A stretch of 64,000 bases of DNA. Origin: Enchytraeus crypticus (lineage: Eukaryota > Annelida > Clitellata > Enchytraeida > Enchytraeidae). The notes under the pieces are model-generated. The model was not told the DNA's origin, did no database searches, and worked only from the letters and a program-made list of their open reading frames with translations. Within the stretch, counting starts at the first letter, position 1, and every line of letters begins with the position of its first letter. The DNA lies in assembly GCA_905160935.1 (NCBI GenBank), contig CAJHZI010000708.1, positions 186,001 to 250,000 of the forward strand. The letters run 5' to 3'. The translations under genes were made by a program, and so were the position numbers. Positions 23,395 to 43,464 of the stretch are shown here, in pieces.

Positions 23395-23605
23395 GCTTAA
23401 TCCAATGAGTAATTCATTCACGAGATGTCAGCTTAATCCTGTGAGTAATTCATTCACGAGATGTCAGCTTAATCCTGTGAGTAATTCATTCGCGAGATGT
23501 CAGCTTAATCCTGTGAGTAATTCATTCATCAGATGTCAGCTTAATCCCGTGAGTAATTCACGAGATGTCAGCTTAATCCCGTGAGTAATTCATTCACCAG
23601 ATGTC
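23395..23605. repeat. 36-37-bp minisatellite
   Basis: Five to six copies of GAGTAATTCATTCACGAGAT plus GTCAGCTTAATCC. The ORF across it is a repeat artefact. Confidence 0.93.
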
Positions 23606-23639
23606 TGATTATTTGATTTTTTAATTGAGATGATTATTT

Positions 23640-23935
23640 GACGACCCTGACATCATTCTTTTACGAGGAAATGGATGTTATATCTTTATTATCATTATTA
23701 TTCTTATTCTTATTATTATTCTTATAATTAATATTATTATTATTATTATTAATGTTATTATTATTATTCTTATTCTTATTATTATTCTTATTATTAATAT
23801 TATTATTATTATTATTATTATTATTCTTATTATTATTCTTATTATTAATATTATTATTATTATTAGCATTATTATTACTATGATTATGATTATGATTATT
23901 ATTATTATTATTTCAGTATTATTATTATTATTACA
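23640..23935 (+). repeat. Tail element copy 4 followed by (ATT)n
   Basis: GACCCTGACATCATTC...ACGAGGAAATGGATGTTATA flows into about 250 bp of (ATT/CTT)n. Confidence 0.85.
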
Positions 23936-25069
23936 CTGTCTGTGTATTTATTCATCTCACATGAAAATACTTGGCGTAATATAAGCCTTGCAGAATTCAT
24001 AATTAATAGCTATAGGCCTAAGTGCATTTCTGTCATATGGCAGGAAATAAACGCTCGTTAAGAAGCCAATCAAGAGATAACAAAAGTCAAAGCAAAGATT
24101 GCTACTTTAACCAGGTTTTAAATAATAAATAGACATAAAAAATATGTTTCATTGTTGTACTCTCTAGATTTTTCTGAGAAATTGATGAATTCTATCAACT
24201 TTTTGCCTCAGAATTGCCGTTAATAAGTTTCCTATATTCACAAATGATTTTCATGAATGTAGGACTCTAATAATTCTGAATGCATTACTTCCTGTTAAGA
24301 GTAACTCAGTTCTACAGGATGTGATGTGTGCCACCATGTTTAACTCTTCCATTTAAATACATTATAGGCCTACACTTAGGCCTACATGTAGGCCAATAGG
24401 CTTATACATAGTTCTCAAGCAATGAGCCATCAGCGTTATAATGTAATTAACCAATTTATCTCTTTCAACTATGAAAATGGTTTCACAATATACTAGGTGC
24501 GCTTCATAAGTAAATAATAAAATTTATTTAAAGTGTATGTGTGAGACTTGTCATACTACATCAAAGAGCTGCGCATAATGAGCATGCATTAATTATGTCC
24601 GTCATTATGCTGCCGGTTCATATGAATATTTCAGTATGAATTCCCAATCTAACAATGAATATTGAAGAAAAATTATTTTAATATCAAAACTTTCTATATC
24701 TGCACATTTTGTCAAAACTGACATACAATCTGGCCACTGTAAGTGAACATGATCTAGTTAAGTGGGTTTTTAATGGAACCCTTTTTATTTGTTTCATGTC
24801 ATAATAAACAACAGCATACTTAACTAGAAACTAAACAAATAATCAGGAAGAGAGTTACCATAAAAGAGCCTAAGCTCTATGAGGTAATACCAACGAAGTA
24901 TTAGAGAGAACTAGAAGATTCAGTAACAAGAACAGCAATATATTCCCATGGTAACAAATAAACTTTAATGTTTACATAAAATTTTGATGAAGGTCTGCCA
25001 TTGCTTTTAATAGGCTTTCATCGAACCGGAAGAGAGTGGCAATTCGTCATCATTTTAGTGGCTATGGTT

Positions 25070-25276
25070 TACCTTCTTCTTATATACCTATGGATAATAA
25101 AGTCAGTAGAAATTAATAAGAAATTGCTGATATACAATCTTGCTACTATTAATGAACATGATATAGTTAAGTTGTTAGATGGTATAAAAACAGTTAAATC
25201 TGATGGCCTGCTATGTTTCATTCCTATACACAGCTCCATTTTGTATCACACTGCAGATCCTGTTACATCTTTATGA
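25070..25276 (+). pseudogene. Possible LINE-type polyprotein remnant
   Basis: The frame reads NEHDIVKLLDGIKTVKSDGL followed by a PIHSSILYHTADPVTSL segment. This resembles the stretch before and into the first reverse transcriptase block of LINEs (E..V...L..I...K..G.DGIP...L). A second diverged piece of the same motif (TVSEHDLVKW) occurs at about 24,735. No catalytic motif remains. This is a tentative call. Confidence 0.28.
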
Positions 25277-25334
25277 TAAAGACTGATAAAGATCCTCTTA
25301 TATCTTCATGATAAGCATCATCTGAGTCAGAGGG

Positions 25335-25645
25335 ATGAGGAAGGGCAGTACACCAGGCAGCGCCCATCAACCAGGCCCTAGTAGAGGCAGCAGAGGCAGC
25401 AGTGGCAGCAGAGGCAGCAGTGCCTGGGTCGACCTACCAGGCAACGCCCATCAACCAGGCCCTGGTCGTCCCAGCAGAGACAGCAGAGGCATCAGAGGCA
25501 GCAGTGGCGGAGTCGACCCGCCCAAGAGACCGGGGCCCAGGCGAGAGCCCTTCAGGAGCAGCCTCGTCAGCCCCGAGGTGGCACGGGCGGGTAGGGACGG
25601 GTGTGGGGCCCAGGGCACCTGCCCCCTCAAGGGTCTAAACCTCAA
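25335..25645 (+). CDS. Possible orphan exon, Gly/Ser/Arg/Pro-rich
   Basis: About 300 bp with high GC inside strongly AT-rich DNA keeps one frame open up to a good donor (CTCAA|GTATGT). A plausible acceptor (GAGTCAG) lies just upstream, ending at about 25,330. The frame contains two in-frame 28-residue repeats beginning G(S/N)AHQPGP, then RREPFRSSLVSPEVARAG and a Cys pair. The 84-bp repeat length is a multiple of three. I do not recognise it and found no partner exons, so it may be an exon of a gene with long introns, a retrocopy or a GC-rich repeat. Confidence 0.3.
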
Positions 25646-25654
25646 GTATGTGCA

Positions 25655-25870
25655 CTCATGTATAACTTATCTCATCATTATCATGTATAAATTATCATGT
25701 ATAACTTATCATGTGTAACTTATCATGTATAACTTATCATGTATAACTTATCATGTATAACTTATCATGTATAACTTATCATGTATAACTTATCATGTAT
25801 AACTTATCATGTGTAAGTTATCACGTATAAGTTATCACGTATAAGTTATCACGTATAAGTTATCAGTCTT
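25655..25870. repeat. 14-bp minisatellite (GTATAACTTATCAT)
   Basis: About 14 copies begin just downstream of the possible exon donor. The last copies shift to ATAAGTTATCACGT. Confidence 0.95.
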
Positions 25871-26049
25871 GTAGTTAGCTATCATCTGCTTGTAGATGAA
25901 GGAATATAGAGATCAAGCCTTGATGAGACGAGTTATGGGTCTCAGTGATGAGAGATTTCTCTATGCTTGTGATGTTTACACGTGAACTGACCTCATTAAA
26001 TCTCTCCCACATCACGAGGTCAACAGTCGGGCCTCTGTAATAGCAACAC

Positions 26050-26252
26050 GCACTATATAGCGAAGTGATCAACTGTGTTTATATCTATCACTTTTAGTAC
26101 CACATGTTTAAACCGTTAGGCAATTTAGTCCATTTTCCTTGTAACCAGTCCAGTGAATGTTCTAGATTTTATTCTCAGATCAGCGCGCCGAGAATCGAAC
26201 CCACAAGGGTTCAATTCACCTCAGGATCTGACATTTAAATGCCGTTCATTTA
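26050..26252 (-). mobile_element. tRNA-derived SINE, family 2 (copy 2)
   Basis: Contains (plus strand) TGATCAACTGTGTTTATATC, ACATGTTTAAACCGTTAGGC and CCCACAAGGGTTCAATTCAC. The head end is truncated or diverged. Confidence 0.75.
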
Positions 26253-26309
26253 CAGGTCATCATTCAATCCTGTAACCATTCAATAGTGGAGTGTTCGTGT
26301 GAATTGTAT

Positions 26310-26475
26310 TATAAAATAAATTATGAATTATAAATACTAATATAAAATAAATTATGAATTATAGATACTAATATAAAATAAATTATGAATTATAAATACT
26401 AATATAAAATAAAATATGAATTATAAATACTAATACAAAATAAAATATGAATTATAAATACTAATATAAAATACA
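26310..26475. repeat. 31-bp AT minisatellite
   Basis: About five copies of TATAAAATAAATTATGAATT plus ATAAATACTAA. Confidence 0.93.
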
Positions 26476-26771
26476 ATAAAAAACAGAGTAACGACAAAGT
26501 TTCAACTTTTGATGATTATAATGTACAGTAGAAAAATTTGGAATTTTCACTTGATAATAAACAATTCAGCGGAATTGAAAGGCTACGTTTAATACTAAGA
26601 TTATTTACGCATTCAGAGCCTCGTCATTGTGACATGAATAGAAGACGAAGTTCTGTCACAAGCGTAAATATAAATGTAAATGTATAGATGTAAATGTATA
26701 TACTGCAGATGTATAGAGATATAAATTAAAGTGTGAAATAAATATGAATTGTATTTGCAATAAATTACGGG

Positions 26772-26942
26772 CTGAGCCAGTTCTATGTTGTCAGAGTGAA
26801 GATCAGTAAGTGAAGGTTCAAATGCAGTGCTCTCCTCTTTATTTATATACTTCCTAGACAGGAAACTGACGTTAAACTTGGCTTTAATCAATCAATCAAT
26901 TCATCAACATTTAACGTCTGGTTCCTTGCCAAGGCAATGTCA
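26772..26942. mobile_element. SINE family 1 copy meeting an inverted tail element
   Basis: A diverged family 1 copy (26,772-26,885, plus) ends GAAACTGACGTTAAACTTGG then (AATC)n. It is followed head-on by a minus-sense tail element (26,902-26,942; ACATTTAACGTCTGGTTCC). The two GACGTTAAA tails face each other across the AATC tract. Confidence 0.65.
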
Positions 26943-27007
26943 GCTTCATCTCTTGCAAACTCAGTGTGCAAACAGACGCCAACACACTAAATGATGCGAC
27001 TGAGTAT

Positions 27008-27012
27008 GTATA

Positions 27013-27091
<79 letters not shown>
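27008..27091. repeat. (TA)n microsatellite
   Basis: A nearly pure TA tract of about 80 bp. Confidence 0.97.
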
Positions 27092-27092
<1 letters not shown>

Positions 27093-27961
27093 TGCATATA
27101 AAGACCACAAGAGAAAGCGAGATCAAAACAGCCAGGCTCTAGTCTTTAATGTACAAGCTTTGCACTGGTAATAATGTAAGTAACTTGCGCAAGTCACGTT
27201 CAGTTAGCTCAGTGTCTTGTGATAACAAGACAACATAACAGCAGGCACGCTTGTGTCACATCATCTACTCACTTCACAGAGATGAAGCTCTGAATACGTA
27301 AATAATCGTAGAAATTAACGTAGCCTTTCAATTCCGCTGAATTATTTGCTATCTACTTAATATTTCATATTTTTCTACTGCATGTTATAGGCCTAATCAT
27401 CGAAAGTTCTAACTTTGTCGCTACTCTTAGCGGCCAAGAGAATAGAGCATGAGTCTTACAAGTTACACGTTGTGTTTGTAAGCATGTCGTATTTGTAAGC
27501 GCATTATTGTATACAATTTCATGTAAGAATATGTAAGAGACTTGGTTACTAGTAAAAGCAAATGTTAGCACATGTAAGCTTGTGTTAGCACATATAGACA
27601 CATATAAACAAATGTAATCACGTACATGTATAAGCACAAAAATGAGCATGAGCTTCAGACTATATGTGACAGAGATTTCACATTTACTTTTTTTAAAGAG
27701 CTTCAAGGGTTACCATAAAAACTCTGATTTTATGGTCGCATAGTTTCTGCGTAACTCTGAACATTTTGATCTCAAATTATTCGCACCGTTAACCAGAAGT
27801 CACTTTTAGTGGCAACCAACGAGCATTAGCAGAGCACGAGAGAGAGGAGTAGTAGTCGATGCTACCTGATAGTTATGGTGTAGCACATGCTATAGTGTAA
27901 CACACACGTGGGATGTAGCCCACAGCGCATGTACCACAAGACTTTGTTAGACCTGTGAGTA

Positions 27962-28096
27962 AAGCTGATAAAGCTAACGTTTACGTCAGTTTCCTCACTC
28001 GAAAGCGATGTTAGTGACGGGCGAGCCCAGGATTTGAACCCCGCACATACTAATCTGTAGTAGAGTATCTTACCGAGTTCGCTACTGGCTCCAGCC
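27962..28096 (-). mobile_element. tRNA-derived SINE, family 1 (copy)
   Basis: Contains (plus strand) TTTCCTCACTCGAAAGCGAT, GCGAGCCCAGGATTTGAACC and TTACCGAGTTCGCTACTGGC. Confidence 0.88.
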
Positions 28097-28189
28097 AGAG
28101 GTTATAAAGACTCCTGGCAATTGAAGAGGGTGAGAGAGCTAAGCACGAGGTGCTAGTGTCAATTACTGGATGCTCCTTTAAGACAAACT

Positions 28190-28395
28190 GCTTCTGATGT
28201 AGCTGTTTCTGCTGTTGTATCTGCTATAGTTGCTGCTTCTGCTGCTGTAGCTGCTATACTTGTTGCTGCTTCTGTAGCTGTTGCTGTTGGTGTTGTAGCA
28301 GAAATAGCTTCTGCTTCTGCTGCTGTAGCTGTTTCTGTAGCTATTGCTGTTGTAGCTACTGTATCTGTTGCTGCTACTGTAGCTGCTGCTGCTGC
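28190..28395. repeat. CTG/CTT-type trinucleotide-rich tract
   Basis: An imperfect GCTGCTTCTGCTGCTGTAGC pattern of about 200 bp. There is no supported coding frame. Confidence 0.85.
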
Positions 28396-28734
28396 AGAAA
28401 ATACATGATTACATTTGGGTGAATCAATAAAGCTTTAAATTAATGTTATTACGTATTATATTAATGATAGGATTTTTCAACTTCCTATTAGTTCTCTCTC
28501 GCAACTTCAATACTTTGAGAAATCGTAAAGTTGTTCCTAGCATACAGTTAACATGTCCACTGAACGCATTACTTCCATCATGCGCTCCTCATTGTCACAC
28601 GAGTGTTGTTGTTGAGGCAAAGGTCATCGTTTTGATCAAGGTCAACAATCAAGGTCAGGGATGCAGAGTTACGTAACGCGAGGCAGAGTTCTTGAGTTTA
28701 TAGAATGAAACAATTAACTGTCAGCTATGCAATA

Positions 28735-28978
28735 TTAGCTGATAATAGCATCACATAGCATCACATAACATCACATAACATCACATAGCATCATATAACA
28801 TCACATAACATCACATAACATCACATAACATCACATAGCATCATATAGCATCACATAACATCACATAACATCACATAACATCACATAGCATCACATATCA
28901 TCACATATTGTCACATAGCATCACATAACATCACATAGCATCACATAACATCACATAGCATCACATAACATCGCATAG
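28735..28978. repeat. 11-bp minisatellite (CATCACATAA/G)
   Basis: About 21 copies of AGCATCACATA or AACATCACATA. Confidence 0.95.
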
Positions 28979-30784
28979 CTAATCTCTAATTTATTTCTAA
29001 GAAGGCTCATGCAATTATGTCTATATACATATTATACACATACCTCTGAAGCGGAAGTGTAGTGAAAAAATGCCAGCATAGAACAATTATATGATCCCTT
29101 ATTCTCATTAAATATAATTTTAGAAATGTACTCAAAACAATAATCCTTCATCCAAACAAATGAGCAATTGGGAATGACGTTTTTTCCCAGATATCAATTA
29201 AAACATAATGAACTAATGCAGCAACAGGAAAAAAATAGTATTTAAAAAATAATTATAGAAAATGAAGTCTAAATATAAGTATTTCACTATAATATTTCAC
29301 CGCTTCACGAGAATTATCATTTCTACAACTTCTAGTTTAGTCGCCTCTTTGGGCTCGTTCAGTCAGACTCGACTCTATTTACACTGTCTCGACCTGACAG
29401 GAAGTACAAATGATTCTATCCCGGAGCAACTCGCTGCGGATTTGAATCCTCAACTCTGAGATCAGAAAGTAAAATGTCGTACAAGTATTGAATAGATAAC
29501 TGGACAATTGACTGATTGATAGTTTTTGATGCACCGTTTTTTGACCCCATACTCTGTCTCGGATTGGATTTGGTACCATAGTGCTCAATGGCGTCAAGAA
29601 CGACAGTAGCACTCTAATTCAGTTTTCGTTGTTGCTGTTGATCAGGCTAGTCAAAAGAATATTTTTTGTGGTGCTAGATGAAAGCTTCGATAATCACAGC
29701 CCTGGAGAAGGCGTGGTCATAACTTAAATAAGATACAAACTTATAGAAGAAAAGAAAGCGGACGTGCTAAAGAAACGATTTCGTAATAGCATGGATTTAC
29801 TGTAGAGACACGCCCTTGCATTAGATGACAGTATCAATCAATAAAACTCTCAGTCAGCTGCCAGCATTTAATACTTTTACTTTCTTATTAAATTGATTTT
29901 AATGGATTAAAATGATTTTATTAATTTTAATCTCAACCCTGACCACCTCAAAACAAAATTGGCTGTTTTTGGATTTACAATTCTGCATTTGTCAGTCATT
30001 GTTACCATATCGTAATTAAGGCAGCAGCCGTGGCCCTAATTGCATCGATTTTTATAAAGAGGATGTCATGTCAGTAAAGTGTAACAGTTTATCAGGTAAC
30101 ACTGGGGGCGCCACATGCACTGGAAACCTTAGAGGACTGATCTAATCAGCCCGTCATTACTATATATTGGTTTATTTATATTTCCTCTGTATTTATATTT
30201 TTATATAAATATCGAAAAATATATTTAATATATTTTTTGTTAATTAAATATATTCAATTAACAAAAAATATACCCGGCTATATTTACTATATTTTTTGTT
30301 CATTAAATGCAGCATACATAATATAAAGTTGTGGACAATTAATTAAAAGCTTAACTCCAATAAACTTGACTGATAAACTGATAGTGAATGTTCATCCATG
30401 GCAATATCTAGCATTTGTCCGTACATATGATAGTAAGAGTAGTTTTGGGTTTAACAATTATCCATTTGCCGTAAAAATAGTGTAAAAGTCTGCATTCTCA
30501 CCAGGATTAACCCGGGGTTTTATCAACGTTATATATTCAAGATTTAATCGTCGGCCTATAGAGAATAATTTGTGATAATATAAATTTATTTTAAAATAAC
30601 AACAATAGCAAAACCTAACTGTCTTTAATGATAACATCAAACATTACGAATTCGAAGCAAATCTCAAGAGATAAAAAAGACAAAAGCAGTGCAAGTTTAA
30701 TGTCTAGGGCCTACATAAAGTCAATCCAAGTCATAGTTAAGTACCTAATTTAGATCTAATTATCTAATTGTATGTCTTTTTGGT

Positions 30785-31220
30785 TGGAGACAGTGGCGAA
30801 GTCGGTAAGACCTATTGATACCTATTGTCGAAGTCATATTGATACTCGACCGCGGATCAATATGTGCAGGGTTCAAATACTGGGCTCGCCGTCACTGACA
30901 TTTCTTTCGAGTGAGAAAACTGACATTAACCTTAGCTTTACCAGCTTTTATAATGTCTTCGTAGCGTAGGGCCCGGTAGGGGTAACGTCATGAAGTTTTA
31001 AATGACAGATCCTGAGGTGAATTGAACTCTCGTGGGTTCGAATCCCAGCCGCACAAATCTGAGAGTAAAATCTTGGACATTCACTGGACTGGTTGCACGG
31101 ATAATTGTCTACATTGCTTAGCGGTTTAAACATATGGTGTTAAAAGTGCTAGATATCAACATAGATAGATATCAGTGATAGATATCAATATAGATAGCCT
31201 ATAGTTGATCATTTCCCTAT
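30785..31220 (+). mobile_element. SINE family 1 followed by SINE family 2, same strand
   Basis: Family 1 spans about 30,785-30,953 (AGTGGCGAAGTCGGTAAGAC, GGGTTCAAATACTGGGCTCG, ending ACCAGCTTTTATAA). Family 2 starts at about 30,960 (GTAGGGGTAACGTCATGAAG; B box GGGTTCGAATCCCAGCC) and runs to about 31,220. They are tandem and only a few bases apart. Confidence 0.85.
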
Positions 31221-32011
31221 AAAGTTTACTTTTTAGACCAAATGAATTTTCGTTTATTTATAAATTCGCGTTTATAATTTTGGAGGTAATTTTTACCCCA
31301 TAATGTTGAAGTTTTCCACACGTATAGTGCACGTGTACCTTTAGCTAATCAGCGTGATGAAGCATTTATTGGCCTAGCTGCGGCACTTCTAATTGCGCAT
31401 GAGTACAAGTCCTCAAATCATTCTGACATTTATGCAGACTTTCGACGTTTAGGTAGGTAGGACGAATAAATTCTAGAAACTTTATAAATTTTCAAAGATT
31501 TTATGATTTGATTTTATGATTTGATTTGTCTCAGTAGTGCTGGATGTAATAGTAACGCGGAGTAGCACTATAGATCTAATTAATTTTTTTATTATATTCA
31601 TTTTTTATTCGTCATAAAGAGACAGGATCAAGATACATCACACATATATCCACAAACACATAGGCTACACATGCGTTCATAGAACAATCACATTGCATTA
31701 TAAAAAAACTTAGAGTTCCTACTAATTCCAGCACTAGCATTAAACGCAGCGGCTTCGTAAATAAAATGTCCGCTTCTACCATTAGGCCTATTAGACAGAT
31801 CTATTGTCCAGAACCATCGAACACTTTATATAGGCAATCTAAAACAATCACACAGTATATCTAGTTTATAAATAATATAATATTTTTTTATAATATTATT
31901 TATAACTATTTAGTAATGATTAAGTTTCTAAATTTATATTTTGATTTAGTCCTAATATATCACTAAATAATTTATGACAAGTATTTACTCAGTCTCATAG
32001 CTCATAATAAA

Positions 32012-32144
32012 ACTGGTGACGCTAACGGTAACGTCAGTTTCCACACTCGAAAGTGATGTCAGTGACGGGATAGCCCAGGATTTGAACCCCGCACATACTG
32101 ATCCGCGGTCGAGTATCTTACCGACTTCGCCACTAGCTCCAGAC
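32012..32144 (-). mobile_element. tRNA-derived SINE, family 1 (copy)
   Basis: Contains (plus strand) GCTAACGGTAACGTCAGTTT, GCCCAGGATTTGAACCCCGC and CCGACTTCGCCACTAGCTCC. Confidence 0.88.
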
Positions 32145-33099
32145 AGTATGATCAATGACTAAATATGACTAAATAGGAGGATGGGGGGACCAGTATTATA
32201 AGACTAAATATGACCAATTAGTTCAATAGTAATAGTTAAGGGATTGTACGTCCTACAAGGGTTTTCCCATCTCCGTTCTTGTAACTATTTTGAGGTATGA
32301 AAGTTTAACGTTGTTTCATTCTTTCAATATTACGCTTAAACCTAAGCATGATTCAAACAAACAGGATATTAAGGCAGAGGTCTAGGCATTGACCTATGAG
32401 ATGAAAGCAAAACATTACATCCATGTCCGCATTCATATGGAAAAATATCCAGATATTTCCCATCAATAAAATTTCGCAATTAGTTTTAGTTGAGAAAGGC
32501 AAGCAATAAGTGTATTTTATTTTCTTATTATATTACTGATCGTTCCAATATTACTCGAGTAGCGCATAATATTGCTAGTATTAAGATGTAAAGATACTTT
32601 CTAGATCAGGCTGTATGATGGCTGTAAATTTCCAGCGTTTATTTATAGACATATCGGCTTAAGTTCTGCTGGTCGATGGTTGTTTTGTTGAAGTGGTACC
32701 ACTGGCTGCTCTGTGTGGGCCTTCTAAGAGAAAAAAAACAACTGAATGTGGTAGTCAACCTCTGGCAAGTAAACCACCGTGAGAATACTGTTGGGGCGTT
32801 TGTTTCAACATGAAAACATAACAAACACTGGGCCAGAAAGCACAATTGCTTGCTTGGGATCCACGCAAACAAAAAGAACAAAAAGTAAAAAAGAAGAATA
32901 TAGAAAAAGTTTTACCTAAAATGAATGAATTTTAATTTGAGATGCTATCAGGGTCGGCGGTAGCTCTATGTAATAGTGTTGTTGTTGATTTTGTCTCAGT
33001 TTTTTCATAACGAAATAGGTTTCAATTAAATGACATAAACGTAATAAACGCTAACGTCATGGTCATGTTATGTAAGATTGTAAATATTGTTATTTTTTC

Positions 33100-33365
33100 T
33101 TTCGCTCTACTGTGCTGTCAAGTGGCATGTCCAAGGTACATATTCATACTCAATCTGCCTTCACACTCCATAAACAGCAATCCATAGATCACTAAGTTAA
33201 TATCTTCACAGAGGATATGCCATATCCGTACCTAATGTGGCTTATAGCTTGTGAGTAATATGAATACTGAGCCGGCCTCCCGTTGCCTTCCTGAGTTATT
33301 GTTCAGTCACCTCTTACGACACACGCAGTTAACTGTTATATTCCTCAGTGTCCCAGACACAACAC
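33100..33365 (-). mobile_element. Interspersed repeat family 4 (copy 2)
   Basis: Reverse complement of the family consensus. On the plus strand it reads ATGTCCAAGGTACATATTCA, then CTTCACACTCCATAAAC, CAGTCACCTCTTACGACAC and CAGTGTCCCAGACACAACAC. It is the best full-length partner to 48,895-49,132. Confidence 0.7.
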
Positions 33366-33504
33366 GTGAAATATTGTTATTTTATCATTGTGTATTTTTG
33401 CTATGAGAGGGATCTTTGCACTCAATATTCATGTCTTTTGTGTGTAAGTCTTTATAAGTCTTTTACTGGGGTAGTAAAATGCGAGGAGTAAGTGTATAGT
33501 GATC

Positions 33505-33720
33505 ATTTGAATATCTCAGTGGCTCGGTGTGTAAGGGCATTTGTTAACGTCATGAACTTTCTAATGGCTGTTCCTGATGTCCTGGGATAAATTCCCGGTA
33601 GAGCTGATCAGAGAGGGTGGGGCAAGGAAAGTCCTTGCATCAATCCTGGTATATTCTGATCAGCGAGGGTGTAGCAAGAAGGTTGAGGACCAGAAGGCCT
33701 AAGGTCGGGTGATCAGCTGT
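33505..33720 (+). mobile_element. Possible third tRNA-derived SINE
   Basis: AGTGGCTCGGTGTGTAAGGG resembles a tRNA 5' half with an A box, GGGATAAATTCCCGGTAGAG a degenerate B box, and the following AGCTGATCAGAGAGGGTGG a unique body. It is seen once here, so family status is inferred. Confidence 0.4.
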
Positions 33721-34041
33721 TTAGAGGCGTGATTAGGGTCTATTTAAACAACGACAAAGCTTCGTGTGGGGTCACTCAGTGTACTGATTGATGACTATCT
33801 AGATATCTACTTGGATATCTACTTATCTCTTCTCTTAGATAGTAAAACAAACGGTAACGGCTTTCAATGTAATCTGAGAGAAAAGTCTGAAATCTCAGGG
33901 CTCTATTTTAGTCTCAGCTGATTTTAGCCGATAGTTGTTTTAGTCACGGTTGTTATAGTACATAATTTGTGAAGTTTAGGTAAAATTATCTCTCTATTGA
34001 TTGTCGAATAGCTAAATTTGAAGGCTACATCACAAATTATA

Positions 34042-34573
34042 CAGGGTGAGTAAAAAAAAAGATTACACCTGCAAAAAGTTTGAATATCTCAGGCTATTGT
34101 TAATGTTTTCCAATAAAACTTTTACCAATTACTAAAGGACTAATTTCTGATGGGTTGGCCAATTTTCATCCATTTTGGTACATAGATAGGCCAGTTATGT
34201 AAGTTTCAGAAGAGCAACCCCCCATTCTTACCTAAAAATGGCGTTTGCTACACCTTTAAGAGAAGTTGCACTTCATTGATAGAAGGTAAATGTAAACTCT
34301 CAATATTAGGTCTATACTTTGCTTTCGGAGCTGTTTGATGATTGGTATGCTCTTCTACCAAATGGTTTCATCTTTTAGCAGAATGGTACTCCGGCCCATG
34401 CATCTCGTCATGCACAGGTATGAATCAGTGAGAGAAACCCGGATTTCATTACAAAGAATGAATGGCCTCCAAAATCTCCTGATCTAAATCCTCTAGATTA
34501 CTGTGTCTTATATTAACAATAGCCTGAGATATTCAAACTTTTTCCAGGTGTAATCTTTTTTTTACTCACCCTG
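34042..34573 (+). mobile_element. Internally deleted Tc1/mariner-type transposon with long TIRs
   Basis: Both ends carry a terminal inverted repeat of about 60 bp. The left end begins CAGGGTGAGTAAAAAAAAAG and the right end is its reverse complement ending ACTCACCCTG. TA dinucleotides flank both ends (34040-41 and 34574-75), the IS630/Tc1/mariner target-site signature. Near the right TIR the plus strand still encodes transposase C-terminal pieces: NGTPAHASRHAQ, then FITKNEWPPKSPDLNPLDYC, matching the catalytic DDE-domain block (WPPxSPDLNPLDY). Frames are broken and most of the transposase is gone, so this is a non-autonomous deletion derivative of 532 bp. Confidence 0.88.
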
Positions 34574-34726
34574 TAGTCTGCGTAACGTTTAACCAATAAC
34601 TGTTCTTTCAGTGCTCGATGTTGTCACTATAGCGCTAGTTGTTGTTGCTGTTAGTGTTAAAAAAGGTATTATTTAGAGACGAAGGTCTTTTTGGTTATGG
34701 ACTGTAATGGTATCTTGAGTTTTGAT

Positions 34727-34775
34727 CATCATCATCTTCTTCCCTTGAATCCCAGTTTAACTCTGAATAAGTAAA
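34727..34775 (+). repeat. Interspersed repeat family 5 (copy 1)
   Basis: Sequence CATCATCATCTTCTTCCCTT then GAATCCCAGTTTAACTCTG recurs at about 41,425-41,475 and 51,395-51,455 (AGTTTAACTAGAGTCGGGAT). It is probably a 3' or 5' end of another dispersed element. Confidence 0.5.
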
Positions 34776-34954
34776 TTGAAACAAGTTAAAGATCATCGAT
34801 GTCTAGATTTGTATATAGTAATATAATGCCTATTCAGAGTTTCTGGTGAATGTATTGCATTCCATGCATATTGCTAAATACCATCCTGGCAAATGCATTA
34901 CTGTAATTTGTAGTTTTACATATTGAAATTGAATAATATTTCAGACTATATATA

Positions 34955-43464
<8,510 letters not shown>

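Larger units (their letters stand above)
20780..34944. other. Gene-poor intergenic region
   Basis: About 14 kb with no convincing gene apart from one possible orphan exon at 25,335. It holds SINE copies of families 1 and 2, family 4 repeats, (TA)n, (ATT)n and several minisatellites, a Tc1/mariner-type element, and long AT-rich stretches (such as 21,000-22,150, 24,000-25,000 and 29,000-30,700) in which I see nothing. Confidence 0.6.

Noticed and set aside
26613-27706. Minus-strand ORFs of 90-113 codons
   Set aside because: AT-rich sequence, no codon bias or homology, partly SINE-derived.
28735-28978. CRISPR-like regular array
   Set aside because: Eukaryotic 11-bp minisatellite without distinct spacers; no cas genes.
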